In this document: positions 30,753-38,707 of the stretch, in pieces | Layout of the letters: the number at the start of each line of letters is the position of its first letter | How positions within the stretch are numbered: the first letter of the stretch is position 1 | DNA from: Campylobacter bilis | GTDB lineage: Bacteria > Campylobacterota > Campylobacteria > Campylobacterales > Campylobacteraceae | Length of the DNA stretch: 64,000 nucleotides | NCBI RefSeq assembly: GCF_016806695.1 | Contig: NZ_WUED01000003.1 | Span: forward strand, 1-64,000 | Direction: 5' to 3' | Notes under the pieces: model-generated | The model's input: the letters and a program-made list of their open reading frames with translations, nothing else | Databases searched by the model: none | Told to the model about the DNA's origin: nothing | Position numbers and translations under genes: made by a program

Positions 30753-31309
30753 TCTAAAGGTGTTGCATTAGTGATTGCAGGGGTTAAAATCATTAATTCG
30801 TTTAAATTAGCAAAAAGAGCAGTATCTAAAATGCAAGGGCCTATACCAAAACGTTCTTGTATAGGGATATTTGGATTATAGAAGGTTTTCATGCACTCAT
30901 CGCTATTTAAAACCATAGATCTAATTTGAACAGCTGAGGTTGTAGTAGGCATTATAGAAAATACAGTTTCTAATTCTTCTTTGGCTAAATCATCACTGCA
31001 AGATTTGCCTACGAAAAAAACGCTAGGAGCTATGGCCAGACATAAATCCGCATCAGTTGGGTAGGTAAATTGAACATAGCCAAAGGGCAATAAATTAGCC
31101 ATTTTATCTCTCTTTTTTAATTTTTCGTTTAACATTATTTCTTTAACTATCCAATTTTGATCTCTAATATCTTGTGAGGTTTCTATAAATGGACTTAAAA
31201 TTATGCCTGTTTCTAAAGACCTAATGCTTAGGGCTAAGGTAGAATCGGTGGATTTTTGCACATGGACTAAATGAAATAAAAACAAAAATAAATATATAAT
31301 TTTTTTCAT
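30749..31309 (-). CDS. cdtC: Cytolethal distending toxin subunit C, intact
   Basis: Ricin-like lectin subunit that, with CdtA, delivers the CdtB nuclease to host cells. 186 residues from ATG 31309, chosen because AAAAGGG sits 7 bases before it; a GTG two codons earlier is possible. After a signal peptide come SIRSLETGI, FGYVQFT, LETVFSIMPTTTSAVQIRS and a C-terminal ATPLE, all diagnostic of Campylobacter CdtC. Compared from memory with the common C. jejuni CdtC it is clearly related but with many substitutions. It is the only undamaged gene of the cluster and follows the broken cdtB by 12 bases. Confidence 0.93.
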   Translation of the reverse strand: MKKIIYLFLFLFHLVHVQKSTDSTLALSIRSLETGIILSPFIETSQDIRDQNWIVKEIMLNEKLKKRDKMANLLPFGYVQFTYPTDADLCLAIAPSVFFVGKSCSDDLAKEELETVFSIMPTTTSAVQIRSMVLNSDECMKTFYNPNIPIQERFGIGPCILDTALFANLNELMILTPAITNATPLE

Positions 31310-31321
31310 AATCACCCTTTT

Positions 31322-32123
31322 TTAAAATTTTCTGAAGTTAACAGGGTGATGATCCGATGCTAAAAAGGTTCTAAGACCAGCGAACATCAACACAGCTGCA
31401 AGCAGTGGAGGCGTTTGTCTCATAGCATTACCAACTATTGCATAATCAATCGTTCTTTGGGAAGTGGTTTGTGTAAAACTAGGAGGATAAAACACACTTA
31501 CTCTTCTAAGCAAGTCCCTATCTAGGGAACTTAAGGTATCTAGAGGTTCTCTATGTAAAATCCCCTGCTATCATCCAATTTATCTCAGATCTATTTCTAA
31601 AATGGCTGTCAACAGCTGTGACTATAGCACCTGCATCGTTACCACCAGGAGATAGTGCGTGTATATTGAAAAAGGCTTCATTGCCTATGCGTATGCCTAT
31701 GATAGGGCGAGAAGCCACTGTTGGGGATGGTATAACTATAACTTCATCTGCCATTTGTCTGCTTACTATGGCAAAATTGACACGGTTGGCACCTACATCT
31801 ATGCGAGAATAATATATATAGACATTATTAGGGCGTGATAAGGTGCCTAAATTCCAAATATATTCATGTATGGGTATGCCAACGCCTGCAGGTTGAGCCT
31901 GTCTAGGCGTCATAACAGCTGTAGAGGGTAGTACACCTGCTTCTTGAACCATTAAAATGTCTAAAGGATTTTCTCCTGTGATTAATTGTCTTATGCTTAT
32001 AGTCCATTTGCTTTCTGTACTTGCAGCTGAAGATCCTTGTAAATTCCAAGTGCCTATATTGTAGTTTTCAAACCCTGCAAAAGCATATATGAAGCTAAAT
32101 AAAATCAATATTATTTTTCTCAT
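31322..32123 (-). pseudogene. cdtB: Cytolethal distending toxin subunit B (nuclease), one frameshift
   Basis: DNase I-like toxin subunit split by a single one-base insertion near 31551. The first part runs from ATG 32123 (signal peptide, ENYNIGTWNLQGSSAAS, YYSRIDVGANRVN, FFNIHAL, WMIAGDF) and then stops. The second part continues in another frame with RREPL-like linker, TIDYAIVGN, PPLLAAVLM and SDHHPVNFRKF to 31322. Joined, it would be about 267 residues and would keep the catalytic histidines and metal-binding aspartates. The break falls right after the GDF of the active-site GDFN motif. The ATG overlaps the cdtA stop by 4 bases. Confidence 0.92.
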
Positions 32124-32684
32124 TTTTCACCTTTGTTATAAAGTGGTCTTGCGCTAAATGGCGGTGCGGTGATATACCATTGTTGATCGAGATTGGATTC
32201 GCCTTTTAAAACACATCTTGTTAATAAAACTCTGCTTATTTTATCAAAGTCTTTTAGAGGTTGGTTAATTATAGATCTAATGCATAATTTGGTAAATAAA
32301 TTTTGAATTTTTACAGCTTTATTATCATAAGGTATTAAAGTCCAAAATTGAGAAGAATCGTTTACATTGCAAGCAAAGTGGACAAGATCTTTATTTCTAT
32401 TTGCACTAAGGCAAGTATTTGTTTTTGCGTTTTTAAACATAACAGTATTGTTTGGGAATTCTATCAAACGCCAAGCCCTAGCTTCGCCAAAATTTTTACT
32501 GTTTAATAAAGTATAGCCTGTTATTAAATTGCCTACAGTAGGATTAGATACGACAAGTATGGTTCCAGCAGGATTCATAATGGTGATATAATCACTAAAA
32601 ACGCCTTGACTTTTTAATACCTTATCACTTGCAAAAGCTAGGTTTAAAATCAAACAAAATAATAATATATTTTTTTTTAAGCAT
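32120..32684 (-). pseudogene. cdtA: Cytolethal distending toxin subunit A, signal peptide frameshifted at an A9 tract
   Basis: Lectin-like CDT subunit. A ribosome site (AGGAAA) precedes ATG 32684, but a run of nine A on the coding strand (32670-32678) puts the rest out of frame. With eight A the protein would start MLKKNILLFCLILNLAFAS, a perfect signal peptide, and continue into the intact body (DYITIMNPAG, GYTLLNSKNFGEARAW, NAKTNTCLSA, QQWYITAPPF). The repaired length of about 187 residues is much shorter than the roughly 268 of common C. jejuni CdtA, because the region between lipoprotein signal and lectin domain is missing. A TTG start at 32653 is possible but has no ribosome site and would lack a full signal peptide. 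Confidence 0.88.
32670..32678 (-). repeat. Homopolymer A9 (coding strand) in the cdtA signal peptide
   Basis: Nine consecutive A on the cdtA coding strand, starting at the third codon. Loss of one base restores the reading frame of a complete signal peptide. It could slip during replication or transcription. Confidence 0.8.
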
Positions 32685-32896
32685 ATAATTTTCCTATTTT
32701 AGATCTTTAAGTTAAATATTAACATAAAAAAATATAATTTAAATAAAAAAACATTTCAAAGAATAATTTTATCTTAGCTAAGGTAAATATATTTAATCAG
32801 GGTTTTAATATATATTTTGTAAAATTTATTTAGTATTTTAAAAACCCAAAAGACTCATTCATAAAAATATTTGCAAATAAATGATTAAAAAATAGA

Positions 32897-32902
32897 TATA
32901 AT
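32897..32902 (+). promoter_or_regulatory. Probable sigma-70 -10 box for surE
   Basis: TATAAT in the context GATATAATTTC, 24 bases upstream of the surE ATG, with a TAGGAAAAAT ribosome site between. Confidence 0.6.
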
Positions 32903-32926
32903 TTCACAAAAATTTCTAGGAAAAAT

Positions 32927-33700
32927 ATGAAAAGAATTTTATTAACCAATGATGATGGCTATGAAAGTGAAGGACTTAAAAAGCTTATTAAAATGCTAAA
33001 AAAAGAATTTAAAGCTAAGATTACTATAGTAGCCCCAGCTGCTGAAAAATCAGCTTGTTCACACTCTATTACTTTAACTAAGCCTTTGCGTTTTGTAAAA
33101 GTGGGAAAGCGATTTTATAAGCTTGATGATGGCACGCCTGCAGATTGCGTTTATCTTGCTTTGCATGCATTTTATAAAACGCATTTGCCCGATCTTGTCA
33201 TTAGTGGGATTAATAAGGGTGCAAATGTAGGTGAGGATATCACTTATTCAGGTACTTGTGCGGGTGCTATGGAAGCGGTTTTACATGGTATTCCTGCTAT
33301 TGCTCTTTCACAGTTTTATAAAAATAATGAAGAAGAATACGATTATAAATATGCTTTAAAAATTACTAAAAAGATTGTTCAAAACATTTTTGATAAAGGC
33401 TTCCCTTTGGAAAAAAAAGAATTTTTAAACATTAATTTCCCTTCAAGTCCACCATTTAAAGGAATAAAAGTTTGCAAAGCGGGCAAGAGAGTATATAATT
33501 TTGAAGCTTATTCAAACATCAATCCACGCGGAGTGGAGTATTATTGGCTTGCAGCGGCGAATTTAGACTTTGAGGATGAGAAAAACAGTGATATTGCTTT
33601 GCTTAAAAAAGGCTATGCGACTATAACGCCTATAATGCTTGATCTTACAGCTTATGAAAAAATGAAAAAAGTTAAAAAATGGTTAAAGGTAAAGGAATGA
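32927..33700 (+). CDS. surE: 5'-nucleotidase SurE
   Basis: Metal-dependent phosphatase acting on nucleoside 5'-monophosphates. The 257 residues begin with the family motif LLTNDDGYESEGL, in which the two Asp bind metal, and include SACSHSITL, DGTPADCV and SGINKGANVGEDITYSGT. It corresponds to Cj0293. Its stop overlaps the next gene's ATG by 4 bases (ATGA). It marks the return to conserved gene order after the accessory CDT/RM segment. Confidence 0.95.
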   Translation: MKRILLTNDDGYESEGLKKLIKMLKKEFKAKITIVAPAAEKSACSHSITLTKPLRFVKVGKRFYKLDDGTPADCVYLALHAFYKTHLPDLVISGINKGANVGEDITYSGTCAGAMEAVLHGIPAIALSQFYKNNEEEYDYKYALKITKKIVQNIFDKGFPLEKKEFLNINFPSSPPFKGIKVCKAGKRVYNFEAYSNINPRGVEYYWLAAANLDFEDEKNSDIALLKKGYATITPIMLDLTAYEKMKKVKKWLKVKE

Positions 33701-34358
33701 TTGACAGATTTACACGTGTGAAATGGCTTATCGGAGAAGAAAAATTTCAAAAAATTTTGCAAACAAAGATACTTGTTTGTGGACTAGGAGGCGTGGGTGG
33801 AATTTGTGTTGATTGTCTTTACCGAAGTGGTTTTAGAGATTTTACTTTAATTGATGCGGATAAATTTGAAAGCACTAATCAAAACCGTCAAATCCATAGT
33901 GAAAATATAGGTGAAGAAAAAGCAAAAGTATTTGAAAGAATTTATAAAGCTAAAGGTATAACTAATAAGATTGATGAAAGCTTTTTAAAAAATTTTAATT
34001 TGAGTGATTTTGATCTTGTTATTGATGCTATTGATGATATCCCTGCTAAAGTGGCTTTAGCCCATCTTATAGATTTTAAAAAGCAAATTTTTATTTCTTC
34101 AACAGGAGGAGCTAGAAAGCTTGATCCAACACGTATTAAAACCACAAGTATATTTTTAAAACTCATGGTGATGCTTTGGCTAAAAAGTTCAGATATGAAC
34201 TTAGAAAATCAGGTTTTAAAGGGAATTTTGATGTAGTATTTTCAGATGAAGAGGCGCATTGTAAAGATCTTGGATCTTTTATGGGGGTGACTGCTTCTTT
34301 TGGATTGGTTTTAGCAAGCTTGGCTATGAGAAAGGTCATTGAGAGTAAAAAATTGTAA
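33697..34358 (+). pseudogene. ThiF/MoeB/TcdA-like E1 family protein, frameshifted
   Basis: Member of the E1-like adenylating family. The first 150 or so residues run from ATG 33697 with the nucleotide loop CGLGGVGG, DADKFESTNQNRQ and VIDAIDDIPAK. In a T5 tract near 34151-34155 the frame shifts; the remainder (THGDALAKKFRYELRKSGF ... VTASFGLVLASLAM) continues in the next frame to 34358. A repaired protein of about 220 residues fits Cj0294, annotated as MoeB/ThiF-like. It lacks the zinc cysteines of true MoeB, so it is closer to TcdA, which forms cyclic t6A in tRNA. Confidence 0.82.
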
Positions 34359-34363
34359 TTTCT

Positions 34364-34386
34364 AGCATTTTTATAATTTAAATGCT
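34364..34386. terminator. Candidate hairpin after the ThiF-like gene
   Basis: AGCATTT and AAATGCT pair over a 9-base AT loop, followed by TGTTTAATATTTTT. It is AT-rich and weak, but sits where a transcript end is expected. Confidence 0.35.
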
Positions 34387-34473
34387 TGTTTAATATTTTT
34401 GCTTTGTTTGGGAAAAAAGTCGTTATTTTAAAAACAGATAAAAACCATATATTTTAACGATGAAGGCTTATTT

Positions 34474-35286
34474 ATGTTTATCTTAACTTATGCTTTTTTG
34501 ACTTTTGCTTTGGTTTTATTGTCATTTAATAGGATTAAAACAGCTTATGGACTTTTAGCAATAAGTGTATGCTGTGCGTATTATTTTAATATAATAAATC
34601 TTAGCTTAGTTGGTATATTAATTTTGATTTTAGCTTTATGGTATAAATATAAAAAATCTTTGATTTTAGAAATTATATTATTTGTTTTTTCTATAGCATT
34701 ATTTTTGCATTTTATACCTGGGTTTGATAATGTAAAAGTTTTAGATAGAGTCTATGCAAGTACAAATAGCACTGCTTTTACTTTGTATTTTAATTTTGAT
34801 AAACCTTTGGGTGTGTTTGTATTGTTTTTAATATTCCCTGCTTTATTTGTCAATAAAAATTATATTAAAGCGTCTTTATTAAAATGGGTTTTGCTTATTA
34901 TTAGTCCTTTAATTTTATTGTCTATACCTTGGTATTTAGATGTTTTAAAATGGGAATTGGGTTTGCCTTGGTGGTTAGGGTATTTTTTGTTTTCAAATCT
35001 TTTTTTGGTGGCTTTGGTTGAAGAAGCGTATTTTAGAGGATACCTTCAACAAAGGCTTTGTGAGTTTTTAAATCCACTTTGGGCTTTGTTAATAGCAAGT
35101 GTAGCTTTTGGATTGATCCATTATAGGGGTGGGATTTTAATGGTAGTTTTTGCAAGTTTAGCTGGTATTATATATGGATTAGCTTATAGGTATAGTAAAT
35201 ATTTATGGGTGAGTATTTTTTTCCATTTTGGATTGAATTTAATGCATTTGATATTTTTCACTTATCCCTTTTATCTAAGACCTTGA
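34474..35286 (+). CDS. CPBP-family intramembrane metalloprotease
   Basis: 270-residue polytopic membrane protein with about eight hydrophobic helices. The C-terminal third carries the glutamic-type/CPBP motifs EEAYFRGYLQ (motif 1), FGLIH (motif 2) and FFHFGLN (motif 3), which place the catalytic Glu and the His/Asn residues in the membrane. Such proteins cleave membrane substrates or serve in bacteriocin immunity; the substrate here is unknown. It lies alone between the ThiF-like gene and modC, a place where I recall panDCB and a beta-lactamase gene in reference C. jejuni. Confidence 0.85.
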   Translation: MFILTYAFLTFALVLLSFNRIKTAYGLLAISVCCAYYFNIINLSLVGILILILALWYKYKKSLILEIILFVFSIALFLHFIPGFDNVKVLDRVYASTNSTAFTLYFNFDKPLGVFVLFLIFPALFVNKNYIKASLLKWVLLIISPLILLSIPWYLDVLKWELGLPWWLGYFLFSNLFLVALVEEAYFRGYLQQRLCEFLNPLWALLIASVAFGLIHYRGGILMVVFASLAGIIYGLAYRYSKYLWVSIFFHFGLNLMHLIFFTYPFYLRP

Positions 35287-35291
35287 TATTT

Positions 35292-36164
35292 TTATTTAAT
35301 GATTAAGGGATTAAAAGTTTTTATTGATAAGGCTAAGCTATCACCTATTTTGATGTCTTGATATTTTTGTGCGAATTCTTGCTTGCTTAAAGTGATTTTA
35401 ACAATATCTTGATTTATAAGTAGTGTGAAAATGACTAAAATATCGCTTTGTTTTATTTCAAGTAAAATAGCATTTAAATGCAACTGGGTATTAATGTCAG
35501 ATTTTATAAAAAATTGATGTTTGGATGTGTCTTTGATAATTTTTCCATTTTTAAGTTCTAAAATTCTATGGCTTAGATTGTAAATTTCAGCTAAATTATG
35601 GCTGACTAATAAAGTAGTGATTTTAAAATGATGGAGGATTTTAGATAGTTCATCTTGTAAATAAGAATGCATTTTAAAATCTAGTGCATTTAGGGGTTCG
35701 TCTAAAAGCAGTATTTTTGGATCCCTTGCTAAAGCTCTTGCTAAGGCTACTCTTTGGGCTTGTCCCCCGCTTAAGTTTTTAGGATAGCTTTTTGCTAATT
35801 TTTCTAACTTCATTAAAGCTAACAGTTCTTGGACTTTCTTTTTAGAATTTGCTGCATAGGCAATATTGTCTTTGACATTCATATTAGGGAAAAGAGCATA
35901 ATCTTGAAAAACAAAACCAATTTTTCTTTTTTGCAAGGCCAAATTCATCTTTTTAGAAGAATCAAACCAAAGTTCATTGTCTACTTCTATGTATCCGAAT
36001 TTAGGTTTTATAATTCCGGCTATGATTTTTAAAAGTGTAGTTTTTCCCGATCCATTTTCTCCAAAAAGTGCGGTGATTTTTTCTGATTGTATTTCTTTAT
36101 TAAATTCAAGATCTAAAACACCTTGAGTTGTAGTGATGGGATGATTGATGTTGATTTTTATCAT
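35292..36164 (-). CDS. modC: Molybdate ABC transporter ATP-binding protein
   Basis: ATPase of the molybdate importer. 290 residues with Walker A GENGSGKT near 35-42, signature LSGGQAQRVALARAL, Walker B ILLLDEPLNALD and the H-loop SHNLAE. The C-terminal part beyond about 230 is a short TOBE-like remnant. The order modA, Mop-like gene, modB, modC, with 4-8 base overlaps, is a complete import operon. It ends facing the CPBP gene. Confidence 0.94.
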   Translation of the reverse strand: MIKININHPITTTQGVLDLEFNKEIQSEKITALFGENGSGKTTLLKIIAGIIKPKFGYIEVDNELWFDSSKKMNLALQKRKIGFVFQDYALFPNMNVKDNIAYAANSKKKVQELLALMKLEKLAKSYPKNLSGGQAQRVALARALARDPKILLLDEPLNALDFKMHSYLQDELSKILHHFKITTLLVSHNLAEIYNLSHRILELKNGKIIKDTSKHQFFIKSDINTQLHLNAILLEIKQSDILVIFTLLINQDIVKITLSKQEFAQKYQDIKIGDSLALSIKTFNPLIIK

Positions 36165-36835
36165 TGAAAACTTATTTTTTTATTTACAAAATATAGGCTT
36201 AAAAGCATTAAGAAAGAAAAAATAAACAAGATAAAAGCATATTGATGCGCTAAAGTGTAATTTAGCACTTCTAATTCATTATAAATTGCTACGCTTGCAA
36301 CCAAAGTTTGACCTTGCTTATGTCCACCTATCATCATTACAATACCAAATTCGCCTATAGTATGAGCAAAACTCATCGCACAAGCACTGAAAATCCCTGT
36401 TTTAGAATTAGGCAAAATGATTCTAAAAAGAGTGTAAATTTTGCCTTTGCCTAGGCTATAAGATGCATCAAGTAAATTTTGATTTATTGATGAAAAGGCA
36501 CTTTGTAGTGGATTTACCATGAAAGGAAGAGAAAAAACTAAAGAAGCAAAAACCAATCCTTCAAAGCTAAAAACCAAGGAAAGATTGAAATATTCTTTTA
36601 AAAACTGTCCTAAAAAGCTATTAGCTGAAAAACTTATAAGCAAGTAAAATCCTAAAACACTCGGTGGCAAAACCAAAGGCAAAGAAACAAGACTTTGCAA
36701 TACAATCTTAAAAGGAAAGTGTACAAAACTCAATAAATATGCTAAAAACGCGCCTATAAAAAAGAGTATAAAAGTAGTGATAAAAGCAAGTTTGAAAGTC
36801 AGATAAAGCGTTTGTAAAAAAGCATGATCAAGCAT
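36161..36835 (-). CDS. modB: Molybdate ABC transporter permease
   Basis: 224-residue inner-membrane permease with five or six helices and the cytoplasmic EAA-type loop (LLDASYSLGKGKIYTLFRIILP) that docks with ModC. SFAHTIGEFGIVMMIGG is typical of ModB. It overlaps both neighbours. Confidence 0.94.
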   Translation of the reverse strand: MLDHAFLQTLYLTFKLAFITTFILFFIGAFLAYLLSFVHFPFKIVLQSLVSLPLVLPPSVLGFYLLISFSANSFLGQFLKEYFNLSLVFSFEGLVFASLVFSLPFMVNPLQSAFSSINQNLLDASYSLGKGKIYTLFRIILPNSKTGIFSACAMSFAHTIGEFGIVMMIGGHKQGQTLVASVAIYNELEVLNYTLAHQYAFILFIFSFLMLLSLYFVNKKISFQ

Positions 36836-37223
36836 GATTTATCCTTAAGATAATATCGTTTGCTTTGACAAAACAAAGCCATACTTGATTTTCGCAAATT
36901 TCAAGTTCTAAGGCTTTTTCTTTGGTAATAATGCTAGAGAGTTTATCGCCTTGAAAGTCAAAAAAAATATGGTATAAGAGTTCTCCTTTTTCAATTCTAT
37001 CTATTTTTGCTAAAAAAGAATTTTCAACGCTTAAAATTGTCTTAGCAAAAGTGAAGCAAAGTTCGTGTTCTTTGAAGAGTAATTCTACCTTTGTGCCTAT
37101 TTTTAAATCTTTTAGAGTATCTAGCATCAAAACATTTAAAATGGTTTGTTTACAAGCTATTTTTGCTAAGATTATGTCTTTTTGCTTTAAAAGTTCACAA
37201 ATTTGCCCTTTTAAAAGGTTCAT
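36828..37223 (-). CDS. Mop/TOBE-like molybdate-binding protein
   Basis: 131-residue protein that appears to be two tandem Mop-like beta-barrel units (LLKGQICELLKQKD... and later VENSFLAKIDRIEKGELL...). Mop domains bind oxyanions, so it may buffer molybdate in the cytoplasm or belong to the transporter. It sits between modA and modB, overlapping both by 4 and 8 bases. It corresponds to Cj0302c. No helix-turn-helix is seen, so it is not a complete ModE regulator. Confidence 0.75.
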   Translation of the reverse strand: MNLLKGQICELLKQKDIILAKIACKQTILNVLMLDTLKDLKIGTKVELLFKEHELCFTFAKTILSVENSFLAKIDRIEKGELLYHIFFDFQGDKLSSIITKEKALELEICENQVWLCFVKANDIILRINHA

Positions 37224-37969
37224 GGCGTGTTAAATCCGTATTTTTTAAAGATTTCTTGTGCTTTGGGTGAGGTGATAAAATCACTAAATTCAAAGGCTAA
37301 TTTTTTATCTTTAGCATATTTTGTGATGACAAAACTTTGTTTTAAAGCTTGAAAGTATTTAGGGTCAATCAAGACAGCCTTACCTTTGGGGTGATTTATA
37401 GGGGAGATTAAAGAGTATGCCACGATAGCTAAATCTGCATTTTTGCTATCTACATGAAGCACAGGTACAGAAATGTTTTCGCCTAAGACGATTTTATCCT
37501 TAAATGTTTCATCTAAATTTAAGTTTTTAAGCACTTCTTGTGCGGCTACTCCATAAGGAGCGACTTTGGGATTGGCTATACTTAAATGTGTAATTTGATT
37601 TGCTTTTTCTTTTAATTTATCAACTCCACCTTGAAGCAAATTTTCATCCAAGCTATATAGAGCTAAAACCCCTAAAACATAAACCTTTGGCTTTTCTACA
37701 GCATTTTTATCTTCATAGATTGCTTGAGCGTATTTAGTATCAGCTGAAAAAAATAAATCAAACTCCCTTCCTTGCTTGAAAAGTTCATAGTATTTTCCTG
37801 AAGCACCAAAAACAAGTTCTATTTTATCATTAGGATGTGTTTTTAAAAATTCTTTTGTGACTTCATTGATAGCTTTTGAGGCCGAAGAAGCTACGAAAAT
37901 ACTTAAATTTTGTGCATTTAAATTGAAGGTAAAAAATATAATTATTAAACAAATAGCAAGACTTTTCAT
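37220..37969 (-). CDS. modA: Periplasmic molybdate-binding protein
   Basis: Solute-binding protein of the molybdate importer, 249 residues from ATG 37969. That start gives a clean signal peptide (MKSLAICLIIIFFTFNLNA); a longer in-frame start at 38005 would lie inside the promoter. The mature part starts with LSIFVASSASKAINEV, followed by LVFGASGKYYELFKQGREFD and the late VVAYS-like SLISP region, typical of ModA. Molybdate is needed for enzymes such as the Tat oxidoreductase at 1423-3939. Confidence 0.94.
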   Translation of the reverse strand: MKSLAICLIIIFFTFNLNAQNLSIFVASSASKAINEVTKEFLKTHPNDKIELVFGASGKYYELFKQGREFDLFFSADTKYAQAIYEDKNAVEKPKVYVLGVLALYSLDENLLQGGVDKLKEKANQITHLSIANPKVAPYGVAAQEVLKNLNLDETFKDKIVLGENISVPVLHVDSKNADLAIVAYSLISPINHPKGKAVLIDPKYFQALKQSFVITKYAKDKKLAFEFSDFITSPKAQEIFKKYGFNTP

Positions 37970-38003
37970 TATAATTTTCTTTATATAAAATTCAATTTTT
38001 TCC

Positions 38004-38009
38004 ATTATA
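38004..38009 (-). promoter_or_regulatory. Probable sigma-70 -10 box for the mod operon
   Basis: TATAAT in the context GTGCTATAATGG on the minus strand, 35 bases before modA ATG 37969 and inside the 51-base gap after bioC. Transcription from it would start near 37997, which excludes the upstream start codon at 38005. Confidence 0.6.
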
Positions 38010-38020
38010 GCACAAAATTT

Positions 38021-38707
38021 TTATTGTATATCTTTTTTGCATAAAATATATATAGGATGATAAGTGAGTTTGTTTTGAAATTTTTCTTCATAATCTTTTA
38101 AAAATTTTTTATTTAAAGGATAAAAGCCTAAAGAATTCACCCCAGTTAATTTTAAATGTCTAAAAACTTCTAAAGCACTATTAAATTCTAAGACTATAAT
38201 CTCTTCCATGATTTGTACATGAGAAAAATATTTTTTAAATATTTGCTTTAAGTTAGGGATGTTAAAATATTTTAAAGAAAATCCTGTGCTTTGCTTGATT
38301 TCTTTTAAATTTTGTTTTCCAAAAGTAGAAAGCAGTAAAATTCCCTTTTCATCTAGCATATTTGCAAGTGTAGGCAAGATATGTTCTAAATCAAGCCATT
38401 GTAAGGTCGCATTTGAGGTAATAAGATCAAATTTTTCTTTGCTTAAATCATGTTTAGAGAGTTTATTCATATCAAAAATTTGTACTTTTAAATCTATACC
38501 ATAATCTAAAATATCATTTTTAAGGTACTCATCAAAGCTAATGATTTTTTCAAGTTCTTGAGTAAATTCCCTTCTTGCACAGCCAAATTCAAATACTCTT
38601 TTAAAATGTTTTTGTTTTAAATTTTGAAGTTCTAAACAAAGTTTTAAAGCCATAAGATGCTGGATCTTAGCATGTTTTTTATAATCTTTTGCCTTTAAAA
38701 AATTCAC
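38021..38707 (-). CDS. bioC: Malonyl-ACP O-methyltransferase BioC
   Basis: SAM-dependent methyltransferase that masks malonyl-ACP as a methyl ester so fatty acid synthesis can extend it to the pimeloyl form. 228 residues with a SAM-binding start VFEFGCARREFTQEL, DLITSNATLQWL and GILLLSTFGKQNL. It overlaps bioG by 4 bases, in the cluster bioF-bioG-bioC. It corresponds to Cj0304c. Confidence 0.9.
   Translation of the reverse strand: MNFLKAKDYKKHAKIQHLMALKLCLELQNLKQKHFKRVFEFGCARREFTQELEKIISFDEYLKNDILDYGIDLKVQIFDMNKLSKHDLSKEKFDLITSNATLQWLDLEHILPTLANMLDEKGILLLSTFGKQNLKEIKQSTGFSLKYFNIPNLKQIFKKYFSHVQIMEEIIVLEFNSALEVFRHLKLTGVNSLGFYPLNKKFLKDYEEKFQNKLTYHPIYILCKKDIQ

Noticed and set aside
32653..32684. 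TTG at 32653 as the true start of cdtA
   Set aside because: It has no ribosome site and starts inside the hydrophobic core of the signal peptide. ATG 32684 has a good site and gives a perfect signal peptide after a one-base repair.
36828..37223. The Mop-like gene as a ModE regulator
   Set aside because: No helix-turn-helix domain is present. Only Mop/TOBE-like segments can be recognised.
37970..38005. Longer modA start at 38005
   Set aside because: The codon lies inside the best -10 box of the operon, and the extension would put charged residues ahead of a clean signal peptide.
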